Shown here: positions 1 through 9,855 of the stretch, in pieces
Position numbering within the stretch: the first letter of the stretch is position 1
How the letters are laid out: every line of letters starts with the position of its first letter
Assembly (NCBI GenBank): GCA_014529385.2
Contig: CM043952.1
Location: forward strand, 155,803,057 to 155,867,056
Length of the DNA stretch: 64,000 nt
Direction of reading: 5' to 3'
Source of the DNA: Adiantum capillus-veneris
Lineage: Eukaryota; Streptophyta; Polypodiopsida; Polypodiales; Pteridaceae
Made by a program: the position numbers and the translations under genes
Notes under the pieces: generated by a model
What the model was told of the DNA's origin: nothing
Database searches by the model: none
The model's input: the letters and a program-made list of their open reading frames with translations, nothing else

Positions 1-780
1 AATCAAAAGATCCTCATTGTCAATGCATCTAGAGCCCATTGCAAGATCACATCCAAATAAGGGAGTTTCCAGATGTGTGAACACCCACCTGCAGATTGTG
101 CCCATGAAGACTCTGATTTTGGGACATCCTCAGAACATGTGCGTGAGGGTTTCATTTGGGTGCTTGCAGCTAACACAAGTACCTTTTGCTAGACATCTTG
201 CTTTTTCCTTATCTATGGTTGGCAAGAGTCCAAAAAGAACCTTCCAAAGGAAAACTTTGTCTCTCTCTTTGCATTTAGCTTTCCATACGTTTCCAACTGC
301 TTGAGATGCAGCTTATTTTTAAGACAAGATCTTGTTGAGATGCTCAAACCAAGCCTGTGTTGAGAAAATATTTTTATAAATAAATTTATTTTGTGGCAAG
401 AAAAATAGTCTTTCTCTAGGCCACTTCCAAGCTTTCCAATCCAGCGGTGTGGACCAGGGAGGAAGGGTTAGGTTTGAGATTTTTTCAAGCAATCTTCTGA
501 TGAGGATCTCCTCTTGGACTGAGAGATTGTCTCATAGCTTAAGATGCTCCATGGCTTTCCAATCCCCTTTTTTATGATCCCAAAAATAATCCAAGGTGAC
601 AAATACCTTATTGTTAAGATTCCTAGCTATTTCAATCCGATGGTTATCAAGGCCCAAGTCTTCCACAGTGGGGCCCCAAGGATACCAATGTCTAGCTGTA
701 CCCTTCAAGCACTTGTTCTCTTCTTTCCACATGAGTGCATGTGTAGCTTTACAACATTTTAAATTTCCCAGTAAAACCAC
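1..780 (-). pseudogene. LINE ORF2 C-terminal relic: RT thumb linker and zf-RVT domain
   Basis: Minus-strand reading gives the segment after the RT fingers and palm (residues such as ARNLNNKVFVTLDYFWDH near 560-640), followed by a zf-RVT module at about 130-215 with the string CLAKGTCVSCKHPNETLTHM, which contains the expected C-x2-C-x4-H spacing. In L1-clade plant LINEs this region follows reverse transcriptase and is thought to help bind nucleic acid. The same order occurs in L3 and L8. Frame is lost around 300-530, so no functional protein is expected. Confidence 0.75.
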
Positions 781-946
781 CTAATTGAGCCCTTACACTA
801 ATGGGGGGGAGAAGTATATTGTGTATATTGAACCCCTTTGGGTTGTCAATCAAGGAAGATATGGTAGCTTGTCATTTTCTTACCTTGATTTTTTTGAGTA
901 AAGTGTTTTTGTTGGTCTCTTGAGTCTTAATTCTCCTCTCCTTGGC

Positions 947-1250
947 CTAAAGCCTAATGAGGTTAGTCTCCTCCACTTCCCTTTCATGCAAGGTCTGCTT
1001 GATCTTCCATTCCATGTGATCTTGGTCAGAGGTCTTACCTTGCATTTTCTTTTGGCCTAGCTCCTCAAATCTAGAATTGAACACAAAAGAACTACAATTC
1101 ATTGATTTCTCATAACTGAGGCATCCAGGTGGTGTTCTTGCAAACACCATCACAATTAATATATTTCCTCCTCTTCATGCATTGCCAAATCTTTTCTTGC
1201 TTCTCTTTTGTTCGTATGCCCTTCACATAGCAGGATAGCATTTGAAGTGT
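947..1250 (-). pseudogene. LINE ORF2 endonuclease N-terminal scrap
   Basis: On the minus strand, positions 1121-1140 encode QEHHLDA. In L8 the same residues lie in the AP-endonuclease start (WAIQEHHLDAHSKRKQ). The endonuclease nicks the target to prime reverse transcription. Here a stop follows within a few codons and the frame then drifts, so only about 25 residues are recognisable. The rest of the interval down to 947 has lysine- and glutamate-rich residues that cannot be placed confidently. It lies where ORF2 should begin relative to the ORF1 piece at 1413-1901, which supports the call. Confidence 0.55.
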
Positions 1251-1412
1251 GGGATTCATGGGGAGAGAGGGATGAATTCCTTGACCTTTAAATCCTACCC
1301 TATCACCATTGCATTGGTCCTAGGAGAATCTAGAGGCTTTTTAGGGTCAATGGACTTCTTTTCCTATAGCACTTCCACGGGATTATGGAGAAGGATTCCA
1401 ACAATCGCCATT

Positions 1413-1901
1413 TTAGTGGAGCGGGGGTGGATGAGTGCCTTTCCCTTTCAAGGCACTAGGAGCCCTCGGTGTCATGGATTCTCTTTCCATAGCCTTCTCC
1501 CTATTGACCCTCTTTAGAACTGGGACATGCACAACCAATTTGGTTGTTACTGTTAGAAGTTTAGGTGTAGAAGAAGAAAAGACAAAAGCATTCTCATTGC
1601 TTGGGAATTTAGGGATTTGTGATGTGATGCTTTGCTTTTCCACAGTCTTTTCCTCCCCTACTTGTTTCTCTTCATTTATCTTTATCTCATTCTCCCTCTC
1701 TTTCACAATTGCTTCCCTAACAAGGACTTGATTGCCGTCCCCTATAATTGAATCCTGCACTTTAGGATTGGTACTTACTTTGGCCTTCATGGGATAGTCC
1801 TTGACAAAGTGATCAAATTTGTTACACTCGAAACATCCCCCAAAGTATGTCTCAAAGTCGAGAGGGATTGTTACGAGCCCAACTCCAACAGTGATCACCA
1901 T
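1413..1901 (-). pseudogene. LINE ORF1 zinc-knuckle segment
   Basis: A 162-residue open stretch on the minus strand. Near its start it has the knuckle CFECNKFDHFVKDYP, which fits C-x2-C-x4-H-x4-C except that the last cysteine is tyrosine. Upstream residues correspond to the stretch before the knuckle in L8 ORF1. ORF1 proteins of this plant LINE type coat the element RNA. Downstream is a low-complexity K/E-rich linker and a basic patch (PVLKRVNREKAMER) matching L8 (PGLKRVKRVKAV). The loss of one zinc ligand and the missing N-terminus mark it as a pseudogene. Confidence 0.75.
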
Positions 1902-2109
1902 GATCTTTGGTGGAGACCCAGAAACATTCCAGCCTATACAAACCCAATTTGAGGTCCTTACCTAGGCCCCTCTTGCTATTTCACAGGCAAGGATTTATAG
2001 AAATAGCCTTGAACGCACATGATATATACAATCTATTCATAGTGACCACTCGAGATAAGAGACAACCTAAATAGGGTTGCTTGGTTGAGCACTCTCCTTC
2101 TCTCCATCT

Positions 2110-2180
2110 CACATTAGGAAGAGGATGGGGTCTAGGAGGGCCTCTTTATTTTCCATGAGATTATGAAGGTGATTAACATT
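2110..2180 (-). repeat. Terminal fragment of the hAT-like repeat family
   Basis: About 70 bp matching, in inverted orientation, the right end of the element at 3124-3587, including the shared run GGGCCTCTTTATTTTCCATG. Only the end is present; similarity stops near AACATT at 2180. Seen directly in the sequence. Confidence 0.7.
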
Positions 2181-2898
2181 GGGAGGAAATTCTTTTGTTG
2201 TGCCAGGGATGTAGTAGCATGTTAATGTTAGAGGATGTCATATGGGGGTCAAGGGCTCCCTCGTTGCTATCAGCAGCCTCTATGTGGTTGAGGGCTCAAT
2301 GTAGTGTCCCTCCTTCCTTACCATGGGACACTGCATGCATGCAAGGTTTGGCCTACAATATTTTGACAAAGGGCTCCACTCATGTAGTATATCGATTTGA
2401 CCATGTGTGGCTTGGCTGGAAATTTCAATTTAAATCTCATTTCTATAGTGGTTGGTGTTTGAGGGTTTGTGCTACTCGTTTTGGGATACCGCTTGTGTGT
2501 TCAGGCCTTTTTGGTTCTTGTCTCCACCCTAGCTTATGCATGGATGGAATTGGTATGCATGCTTGAGTATGTATGGCTCCCATTTTGGATGGTTTTGTTG
2601 GGCCTCTTTCTTGTCTCTAGGGGCTACTCTGTATTGATTTGGTATCCAAATGTGTGGGTGAGGTGGCAGATTTCCTACCATGTGTCATACCCATGCAAGT
2701 CAAATTCCTTTACTTCTTTGGCTTTACTATCTTGTGTATGTCTGCTTTCTAAAGGTTTCTTTTATTGAGGTGACTCCCATTGTAGCCAAATTTTTTAGAT
2801 CTGATCTCCTCAATAGATCAATTTAAGCATGGCATTGTTGTAGTTCTTTTTGGTTCTAATCTACTAACTCACTCTGCGTGAGTATTGGAAAAAAAAAA
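2181..2898 (+). mobile_element. Probable LINE 3' untranslated tail ending in poly-A
   Basis: No conserved coding frame is visible. Near the right end, TCACTCTGCGTGAG followed by TATTGG and a run of ten A resembles the inverted CTCACA...TGTGAG motif closing LINEs L6, L7 and L8. A truncated plus-strand LINE tail is the best reading. Open frames here (for example 2195-2566) show no recognisable domain. Confidence 0.35.
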
Positions 2899-3123
2899 TA
2901 GAATGTTGAGAGTTTGAAGCGGTTGCAAATAGTTAAGAGCAATTGTGCTGACTAGAAGTAACTCCTTTGACCCTATTGTCTGGTCAAGGGAGGTTACCTC
3001 TAAAGGCATAGTGTTCAGGCACCTCAATGCTATGCTTAGGGTGGGCATCTTGGAGAAGAAAATATATTAATGGGGCTTGAACAAGATCAACAATAAAAGC
3101 AGAAAGTGGCTATACATGCTCCT

Positions 3124-3587
3124 CACTAGGAAGAGAATGGGGTCTAGGAGGGCCTCTTTATTGGCAGTTGGAGGAAGTCTAACCTTTAGTATTAAGAAAG
3201 TAATCAAAGGACAATTTTTAAATTCAAAGAGGCAAAACAGCTAGTTTATATGAATTCAAAGTCTCCCCCCAAAATGGAATTCAAAATCTAGCGGGTAAAA
3301 CCATATCATGTAGCATATCTATGGAAAGAGCTCGACGTGTAGATTGCAAATCTATGATCACGCTCAAATCGGAGATCATATGTGGGAGTTATGGAAGGCT
3401 GAAAATCATAAAATTCTCCACCTTCTTTTTGGGGGGGAAAGTGAATCCTTTGACCACTCTTACACATCTCTTACACACCCACCATTCTTACACACATGGT
3501 GTACACCTATTTGTGAAAATGTTATCACCTCTATAATCTCATGGAAAATAAAGAGGCCCTCTTACACTGCATCCTCTTACTAATATA
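3124..3587. mobile_element. Non-autonomous hAT-like TIR element, 464 bp
   Basis: Inserted in LINE L2. The ends are imperfect inverted repeats of about 40 bp: the left begins CACTAGGAAGAG, and the right read inward has ATTAGTAAGAG, both followed by GGGCCTCTTTATT. The flanks ATGCTCCT (3116-3123) and ATGTCCCT (3588-3595) are a 7/8-matching 8-bp repeat, the length used by hAT transposons. Removing the element rejoins the L2 thumb sequence. No transposase is encoded. A diverged inverted copy lies at 24180-24497 and an end fragment at 2110-2180. The family assignment rests on TSD length only. Confidence 0.6.
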
Positions 3588-4749
3588 ATGTCCCTTTTCA
3601 TAGCATGGTAACAATGATTATCTCCTTCATGGTCCCATATAACTCATTTGTCTTATCGATTCTCAATATGGGTAAATGTATTTGGAAATAAATTTTGAAA
3701 CATGTTGAATGATTTTTATGGAGAAACAACACAATAGACACGACTCCTTGTCAATGGGGGAATGGGAATTAGTGGCACAACCCAAGGAAGGTGGCATTGG
3801 GATCCTCAACCTAGCGATGCATGTTGAAGCCATGTGTGCAAAACTAGTTGTCTCACTTAAAAAGCAAAGGTAGGAATGAGTGTTTGTGCCTTGGGACATG
3901 ATTAACAAAGCTAAGATGGCCTTTCTAGGAGGCCCATGGAAGGAGGATACATTATAGGATAACACTATGGCTCGCAACTATACTTTCTTGAAGCTTGGAG
4001 CTATACATGGGAAATTATATGTAAGTGCAATGAAGCAACATCATCACTAGAATGGAGGGAGACCTCAAAAAATTTAGATGCTCCATCTCACATTGGTTAC
4101 ATTGGCTCTTCAAGCTTGGAGGTGGATCCTTGAATCCCTTTTGGTGGAGTCTCCAAGAAGGTGAATAACATAGGGATCTCCAAACTATCACATCTTTGGG
4201 AAAACATCAACCTTTGCTTGAAGGATGTTGATCCAACAAAATTTGAGTATCAAAGAAAGGCTATTGATTTATAGAGTCTTAAAAGATTTGTACTTCAATC
4301 TAATGACTACAATTGGATGTGAGGTTGATTGAAATGCTTGGTATTGGCCCAAATAGAGTGTTTGCACTCCCCAAAATTGTACTAGAAACTTATAACAAGT
4401 TGATTTTTAAAGACAATTGTTTCACTCTGCCCATCAAATTGTGGTGGGTGAATTGGTCAAAAGAGAGCTGGCTGAAAAGTGCTACGAGTATCTGGAGACA
4501 AATGGCCGATCTTCATGGAGTTTTTTAATGAGGTTTTGGCATAGAGGTTTTTTTATGAGGAAGGTGTTATGGGGGAGCTATCCTAACTGGGAATAAAATT
4601 CATGCTAGAGGTTTTGGCATGGATACTTGATCTAGGTGCAAAATAGTTGAAGAGTATTTGTGAGGTCTAGCTGCAAAAATTTTCACAAATGGGTACAAAA
4701 GACCTAGAAGATTCTCTTCTTTATGAGTGACTTCATTCTATCAGGGAGA

Positions 4750-5074
4750 CATTAGGGAAAATATGAACCACAAAAGGGGCTTTTAGGGTCAAAGATGCTT
4801 TTGTAATATATTCTCTACACAAATGAGAGTGGGTGTGTGGCCGCGGTCCCACTAAATTTTGCATTTTTTCAAATGGCCATAGCTTGAGCATTTTAACTTC
4901 AATTTTTTTGGGCAATAGTGCATTTGGATTGCATTGCCAAGCTCTTTCCATAGATATTACATGATATAGTTTTGAGGTATATTGATATGGTCTATCCATG
5001 CCTCCCATTTTATGTCCTAAAATCTGATTGGTTACTCTTACAAGGCTCTTTTGGGGTTCATATTTTTCCTAATG
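4750..5074. mobile_element. 325-bp MITE with 36-bp terminal inverted repeats
   Basis: The left end starts CATTAGGGAAAATATGAACC. The right end read inward starts CATTAGGAAAAATATGAACC. Pairing continues for about 36 bp with a few mismatches. It interrupts LINE L2 between LSG and KILKS-like residues. A short AGA is present on both sides, suggesting a 3-bp duplication, but this is weak. There is no coding capacity. The CATTA ends and a 3-bp duplication would fit a CACTA-type derivative. Confidence 0.65.
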
Positions 5075-5091
5075 AAGATATTAAAGTCAAG

Positions 5092-5465
5092 TGTTGGGGT
5101 AATCCTAGATTATCCTAGCTTTATGGAGGACCTCCCTAGCCATGTATGGCCCTATGATCATCCCAAGTGATGCTCATACCTATATATGACCGATGGAGGT
5201 TTCTTCACATTGTACACCTCCACATGAAGCCAAGAACTAGGTCAAAAGAGGCCCTAAAAGAGAGGCCACGAGTTTTCTCCTAGAATAACTCCTCAAATGT
5301 TGAACCCTAAGATGATTCACAACTCACACGTGATGTAAGCATAAAGACCCTAGCCTATACCTATATAAGAGGCTCATTTGTACTCATTTTATGGTGAGCT
5401 AAGAGCTACATTATGCACAATTTTCACCATGAATTGTTTACTTGCATTTCCTCCACAACCTTTCA
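5092..5465 (+). repeat. 5' LTR of the TRIM-like element
   Basis: 374 bp beginning TGTTGGGG and ending TTTCA. It contains a possible TATA stretch (TATATAAG, about 5360-5375). It aligns over about 225 bp with the copy at 6659. The TG...CA ends and the adjacent primer site support the boundary. Confidence 0.75.
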
Positions 5466-5467
5466 AT

Positions 5468-5480
5468 TGGTATAAGAGCT
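5468..5480 (+). promoter_or_regulatory. Primer binding site (initiator tRNA-Met type)
   Basis: TGGTATAAGAGC two bases after the LTR end, one mismatch from the usual TGGTATCAGAGC. It primes minus-strand DNA synthesis. Confidence 0.7.
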
Positions 5481-6658
5481 AATAGCATAATTAGCATCTC
5501 CTAATTACCCCCATTAGGCTCTAGCCTACTCTATCCCCAAGCTAGATTATGTGTGTACGCTATCACACACTTACTTTCCATTAAAATCCTCTTCTTATCT
5601 TTGAATAACCTCTCATTAGCACTTGGTCCCTTAGTTATGAGCAAGTCCATCGGCCACATATTAAAAAAACCATTAAACCATTATTAGCATCTTCACTAGT
5701 TAATCCCTTTTCCCTTCACATTTAGGCACATTTTCCTTCTAATTAGCTATCCTCATTTAATATTTTATCTTAATTCCATGAATGTAAGTTGAAAGAATCT
5801 GTTGCAAGCTTTCATTTGAGCTGTTAACAACTATATTTGAAGGTGATTAATTATTCTAATCTCACTTGCCAAGATTAGGTGGATGTGTCTATGAGAACAC
5901 TTGTCAAATACACTTTATTTAGTTTATTGTAGCCCTTTCTTCACGTAGAAAGTGGATGGTGGAGTGTCCAATGCACTATTTGAATGCCTCTTTTTGGTAA
6001 GAAAGATCATGGATGGACTTGAAGCCTGCTCTCAAATTTGTGTAAACCCATTTTTGGATCCACTGAGTTGTTTCTTGTGATCAAGAACCCAAGTTGTTGA
6101 CCTTAAGGGCCCAATCCCTAGATGCCATCAACACCATAGACTCAAGAGCTAAAAGATAGCACCTCTTCCAAGAGGCAATTCACATTGCAGAAAAAGTTCC
6201 CATTTTGTAGAAATGATGATGATGAGAAAGGGTTTTATTGCTTTTTTGCAAATTTTTAGTGCTTTGGACAAAAGCTTGGACAACCCATTTTTCAAGCATA
6301 ACATCTCATAGCATATTGTATTCTTGAATCAAAGAGAATTAGACACTACCATTGTTAATGGTAAGACCTTCTCATGCATGACTTCATAGACATGATGTAC
6401 ATTTATTTACATGTAATTCCAATCATGGAAATTGAAAATTACTACACACATGAGCCTACATCTAGCTATTTTCACCTTCAAATAAGGAGAGGTGTCATCA
6501 ACAAGTGTCAACAGCAAGAAACCAAAGATGAAGATCAAGATGACAAGGATGAGGAGAACTCTGAAGACCATAAAGACATGAGGAGAACAAAGAAGATGAC
6601 AAAGACATGACGACATGATATGATGACACTATGAACAATCTAGGATTAAAAGGGTGTA
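5481..6658 (+). other. Internal domain of TRIM-like element, essentially non-coding
   Basis: No gag, protease, RT or integrase motif was found in any frame. One short frame at 6374-6610 has an acidic/lysine-rich tail (KDEDQDDKDEENSED) with no recognised domain; it may be chance. The purine-rich stretch AAAAGGGTGTA just before 6659 is the likely polypurine tract. Confidence 0.5.
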
Positions 6659-6885
6659 TGTTGGGGAAACCCTAGATTTTCCTAGGTTTATGGAGCACCT
6701 CTCTAGCCATGTATGGCCCTATGATCATCCCAAGTGATTCCCATACCTATATATATAACCCATGGAGGTTGATACACATTGTACACCTCCACATGAAGCC
6801 AAAAACTAGGTCAAAAGAGGCCCTAAAAGAGAGGCCATGATTTTTCTCCTAGAATCAATCCTCAAATGATGAACCCTAAGATGTC
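6659..6885 (+). repeat. Truncated 3' LTR of the TRIM-like element
   Basis: About 227 bp matching the first part of the LTR at 5092, then similarity ends abruptly after CCCTAAGATG. The missing 147 bp were probably lost when copia A arrived or during a later deletion. Confidence 0.7.
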
Positions 6886-6909
6886 ATACTTAATATTTTG
6901 AATGGAGAT

Positions 6910-8069
6910 TGTTAGGAAATGTGACGTAGCTAAGTAGATAATTGAGTAGCTTACTTAATGAAGAGAGAGAATTTTTCACACACGAGAGATTATAGATTAG
7001 AGAGAGAGGGAGAACACACAAGATACCAATGTGGGCTACGCCCATGGGAAAGCAACCACTCAATGTCTTTGGTACTTCAAAACAAGAAGTAGGTTACAAA
7101 GGGATTATACCCTTAATAGACCTCCCACCTTGCTTCAATCTCACTACCTCACATCCGCCTTGCTGCATCAACTTCACACTCTGAAATGTGTGTAGAAATG
7201 GCCTCCTTTTATAGGCAAAAAGGGCTGCCCTCTCTCATGAAAGGCAGCCATGTGTAGTTGCCCTTGTGTAGATAAGTCCAAATCGGACCCTCCAATCCGC
7301 CCATGTGTGGCCACCCTTGAGAAGACCAATCCTCCTTTGAAATCGGCCACCGGCCATTGACTATCGGCCACCGGTCAACCAGCCAAACGAGTTGGCCGTT
7401 TTTTGATAACTTTTTGGCTTCCATCCGACCATAATATTTCGGCGAAGCTAGTCTCAAAATTTTTGGTTTTCGGCAAGTGATTTTCTTCACGCATGACGGG
7501 TTCTCCTCATAATGGGGGCCTTACAAATGTATGTTTTTAACACAAAAAATTACAAGGGGAAAATTAGTTGTTTTAAATGAATTAAAATAGATTTACTCTA
7601 GTCTAATTCTCTTTGGTCCACCTCTATGGCCATCCAATACGATTTGAGTGCACCTTGTGGGCAATTGGCCTAGGGAGCTGACATGTGTCCACTATGCCCT
7701 TTTTGTAAAGGGGCTTGCATGAGTGTGTGTGTGTGTGTTTCTCTCTCATCCCCTACTAAAAAGGCTCGCCTTCTCCTATGTAGGAGATTGCAAAGACTTT
7801 TTGGCACACTACAAAGCATCCAATTCCACTAAGCTTAACCATTGGACACAACCTTTGAATTTTGGAACCTTAGCATTTTGGAAGTCTTAATGGGATGAAC
7901 CTTAGGGTCGTTAAAGCCCATTGTTGCACATTGCTCATTTGTAGATGGCCCCCCCTTTGGATCCCCATTTTCACTCCTTTGGATCCCTATTGTGGCCAGT
8001 CTGCCAGCTTAACCAATATTCTAGCTTTTTCTCCCATGGTACTTCCCCAATCAGGCTCCATACTTAACA
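6910..8069 (-). repeat. Probable 3' LTR of copia A (about 1.16 kb)
   Basis: Bounded on the plus strand by TGTTAGG at 6910 and CTTAACA at 8069, giving TGTTA...TAACA inverted ends. The polypurine tract CAAGTGGGAGAT (minus) directly precedes it. It includes a GA-rich tract near 6960-7015, positioned like the GA tract in the copia B LTR. No second LTR copy remains in the window, so the length is inferred from end motifs only; a smaller LTR plus other insertion is possible. Confidence 0.5.
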
Positions 8070-8820
8070 ATCTCCCACTTGTAGACTGATCTCCAAACCA
8101 AACCTGTGACTGCTTTCCATCCTGGCTTCATATCCTTGAATGTCGATTGAAGATGAACAAAAGCTCAACTTCTCCTTGTTGACCACCTTTGTAAACATGT
8201 CTACAAGATTTTCACTTGTATGCACCTTTCCTAGCTTTAGTTGTCCCTCTTCCAAAAGAGTGCTTATGAAGTGATATCTCAACTCAATCTGCTTTGTCCT
8301 TGAATGAAAGGCTGAGTTCTTCGCAAGATGGATAAAGCTTTTGCTATCACTGTACAAGACACAATTGTCTTGTTTGAATCCAAGCTCTTCTAAGAATCTG
8401 TGGAGCCACAAAATTTCTTTGCTTGCATCTGTCATAGATACATACTCTGCTTCCGTGGTAGAAAGTGAGACCACTTTCTGCAGATTTGAAGCCCAGCTTA
8501 CTGGTGTGCCTCCGATCGTGAAGACAGAGCCAGTAGTTCTCCTTCGAGTATCTTTGTCACCTCACATATCTGCATCAGCATACTTCTAGAAAAATATCAG
8601 TTCCTCCAAAATACAAAGCATTTGTTGTTGTCCCTTTTAGATACCTAAGTATCCACTTCACAACTTGCCAACATTCTTTACTTGGGTTGTCCATGAACTT
8701 ACTTACAACTCCCACTGCATGTGAAATGTTTGGCCTTGTCTAGACCATAGCATACATAAGAGAACCTACCGCTGAAGCATATGGAACTTTAGACATATAG
8801 GCTATCTCCTCTTGTGTCTT
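8064..8820 (-). pseudogene. Copia A RNase H and RT-RNase H connection
   Basis: Minus-strand frame 8064-8474 carries the Ty1/copia RNase H signatures [29 protein letters not shown] and [12 protein letters not shown], ending QVGDC at a stop that overlaps the LTR start, as usual in plant copia elements. RNase H degrades the RNA of the hybrid and makes the plus-strand primer. Upstream, 8475-8820 encodes the connection (YASAVGSLMYAM, then residues resembling GVVSKFMDNPS and ILRYLKGT) with several stops. The catalytic acids visible in RNase H look preserved, but the reading frame is not continuous. Confidence 0.8.
8070..8083 (-). promoter_or_regulatory. Polypurine tract of copia A
   Basis: On the minus strand, CAAGTGGGAGAT immediately before the LTR start TGTTAAG. 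It is the plus-strand primer site in plant copia elements. Confidence 0.65.
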
Positions 8821-9850
8821 TGGACACATATCCTTGGTTTATTAAAGTGACTAGCCAAAGGTGTATAAACCGTTTTTTCATTTTGCATTGCAAACCTTTC
8901 TAGTACCTTCTTGATGTAATCCTCTTGAGATATCTTTATTGTTTTGTTCATCCTATCCCTTGATATCTTCATACCAAGTATCCTCTTTGCAACACCTAAA
9001 TCTTTCATTGAAAAAGATTTAGACAGATCCTCTTTTAGGTCTTTGATGTCCTGCATGTTAGCACTTGCAATCATCATGCCATCAACATACAACATTAGGA
9101 TGATGAACTTCCTATCTCCCAAATTCTTCATGTAGATGCAGTGATCGGAGTTGCATCTTGTAAATCCATGATCCAACATCCATCAACCAAAATTCAAGTA
9201 CCATTGTCTTGGTTCTTGCTTTAAACCATACAAGCTCTTCTTTAATCTGCAAACCATTTTCTCCTTACCTTTTACTTCATACCCCTTTGGTTGAAGCATG
9301 TAAATTTCCTTCTCTAAGTCACAATGCGGGAATGCCGTATTTACATCCATTTGCTAAAGATTTAAATCATGAGCAGCCACAAGGCTTAAGATAGGCCTGA
9401 TTGAGTTCATTTTTATAATAGGAGAAAATATTTCATTGAAGTCAATACCTTTCTTTTGAGAAAACCCTTTTACCACAAGCCTAGACTTGTACCTTTTCTT
9501 CCCACCTTCTTCTTCCTTTAGCTTATACACCAATTTGTTCTACAATGCTCACATACCTTTAGGCAACTCAACCAACTCCCATGTTTGGTTTCCATGTAAT
9601 GAGTCCATCTTCACTTGCATGCTCTTCATCCATTCTTCTTTGGATTCGTGATGCATAGCTTCTTCATATGATTCCGGCTCTCGAGAATCTGAGATCAAGA
9701 GATGGTTTAAGAAAGGAACGAACCTTTCTGGAGGTCTACTTGCTCTTGCAGATCTTTGGGGAATAGGTTGAGGCTCCTCATTTGGTTGACATTGTTGCAC
9801 ATTGTCACCGTTTGCACTCCTTGAGTCTTCAACGTCCTCAAGCTCCATGT
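8802..9850 (-). pseudogene. Copia A reverse transcriptase (RVT_2) with altered active site
   Basis: Frames at 9549-9848 (start of the domain, EEWMKSMQVKMDSLHGNQTW) and 8802-9179 (palm and later part). The RT active site reads LYVDGMMIA instead of YVDDM: the second catalytic aspartate is glycine, which should abolish polymerisation. Downstream MKDLGVAKRILGMKI matches the RVT_2 family. Between 9180 and 9548 several stops interrupt the frame. The RT would copy element RNA inside virus-like particles; this copy cannot. Confidence 0.85.
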
Positions 9851-9855
9851 ACTCA

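Larger units (their letters stand above)
1..2000 (-). mobile_element. LINE copy L1, internally deleted and cut by the window edge
   Basis: Non-LTR retrotransposon remnant read on the minus strand. From high to low coordinate it shows an ORF1 zinc-knuckle segment, a scrap of the ORF2 endonuclease start, and then the ORF2 thumb and zf-RVT region. This is the domain order of LINE L8 at 46.9-52.7 kb, but the reverse transcriptase core is missing, so an internal deletion of about 2.5 kb is inferred. Several stops and frame changes show it is dead. The 3' end lies outside the window. The upper limit of about 2000 is where resemblance to L8 ORF1 fades. Confidence 0.8.
2940..5091 (+). mobile_element. 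LINE copy L2 (thumb to zf-RVT), interrupted by two DNA elements
   Basis: Plus-strand LINE ORF2 fragment in three blocks: 2940-3123, 3588-4749 and 5075-5091. Block 1 reads FRHLNAMLRVG...KWLYMLL, matching the L8 stretch before RRWEYVLL. Block 2 resumes with FMVPYNSFVLSILNMGKC (L8: FMLPYIAFTSPLLKMAKC) and runs through FLWRNN and an AKLVVSL segment to the degraded zf-RVT area. Block 3 appears to continue the frame after the MITE. Many stops are present. The 5' two thirds are absent. It is the host for a hAT-like element, a MITE, and the LTR element starting at 5092. Confidence 0.7.
5092..6885 (+). mobile_element. Small non-autonomous LTR element (TRIM-like) with truncated 3' LTR
   Basis: A 374-bp LTR starting TGTTGGGG at 5092 is repeated from 6659, with about 1.2 kb between. 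Directly after the first LTR lies TGGTATAAGAGC, a near match to the initiator-methionine tRNA binding site. No gag or pol residues occur inside. Internal length exceeds classic TRIMs but is far below autonomous elements. It starts inside LINE L2 remnant sequence. The right LTR stops after about 227 bp and copia A begins 24 bp later, so no target duplication can be checked. Confidence 0.75.

Noticed and set aside
1242-1731. Plus-strand open frames opposite LINE L1 ORF1
   Set aside because: Shadow frames of the minus-strand LINE; no domain.
7174-7490. Minus-strand frames with R, W and G rich residues in the copia A LTR
   Set aside because: Within the putative LTR; no domain. Likely non-coding.
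6910-7530. Solo plus-strand LTR starting TGTTAGGAAATG
   Set aside because: A GGAGATTGTTAGG-like start fits, but no CA end with a TSD was found, and the GA tract and inverted TGTTA/TAACA ends fit better as the distal end of the minus-strand copia A LTR.
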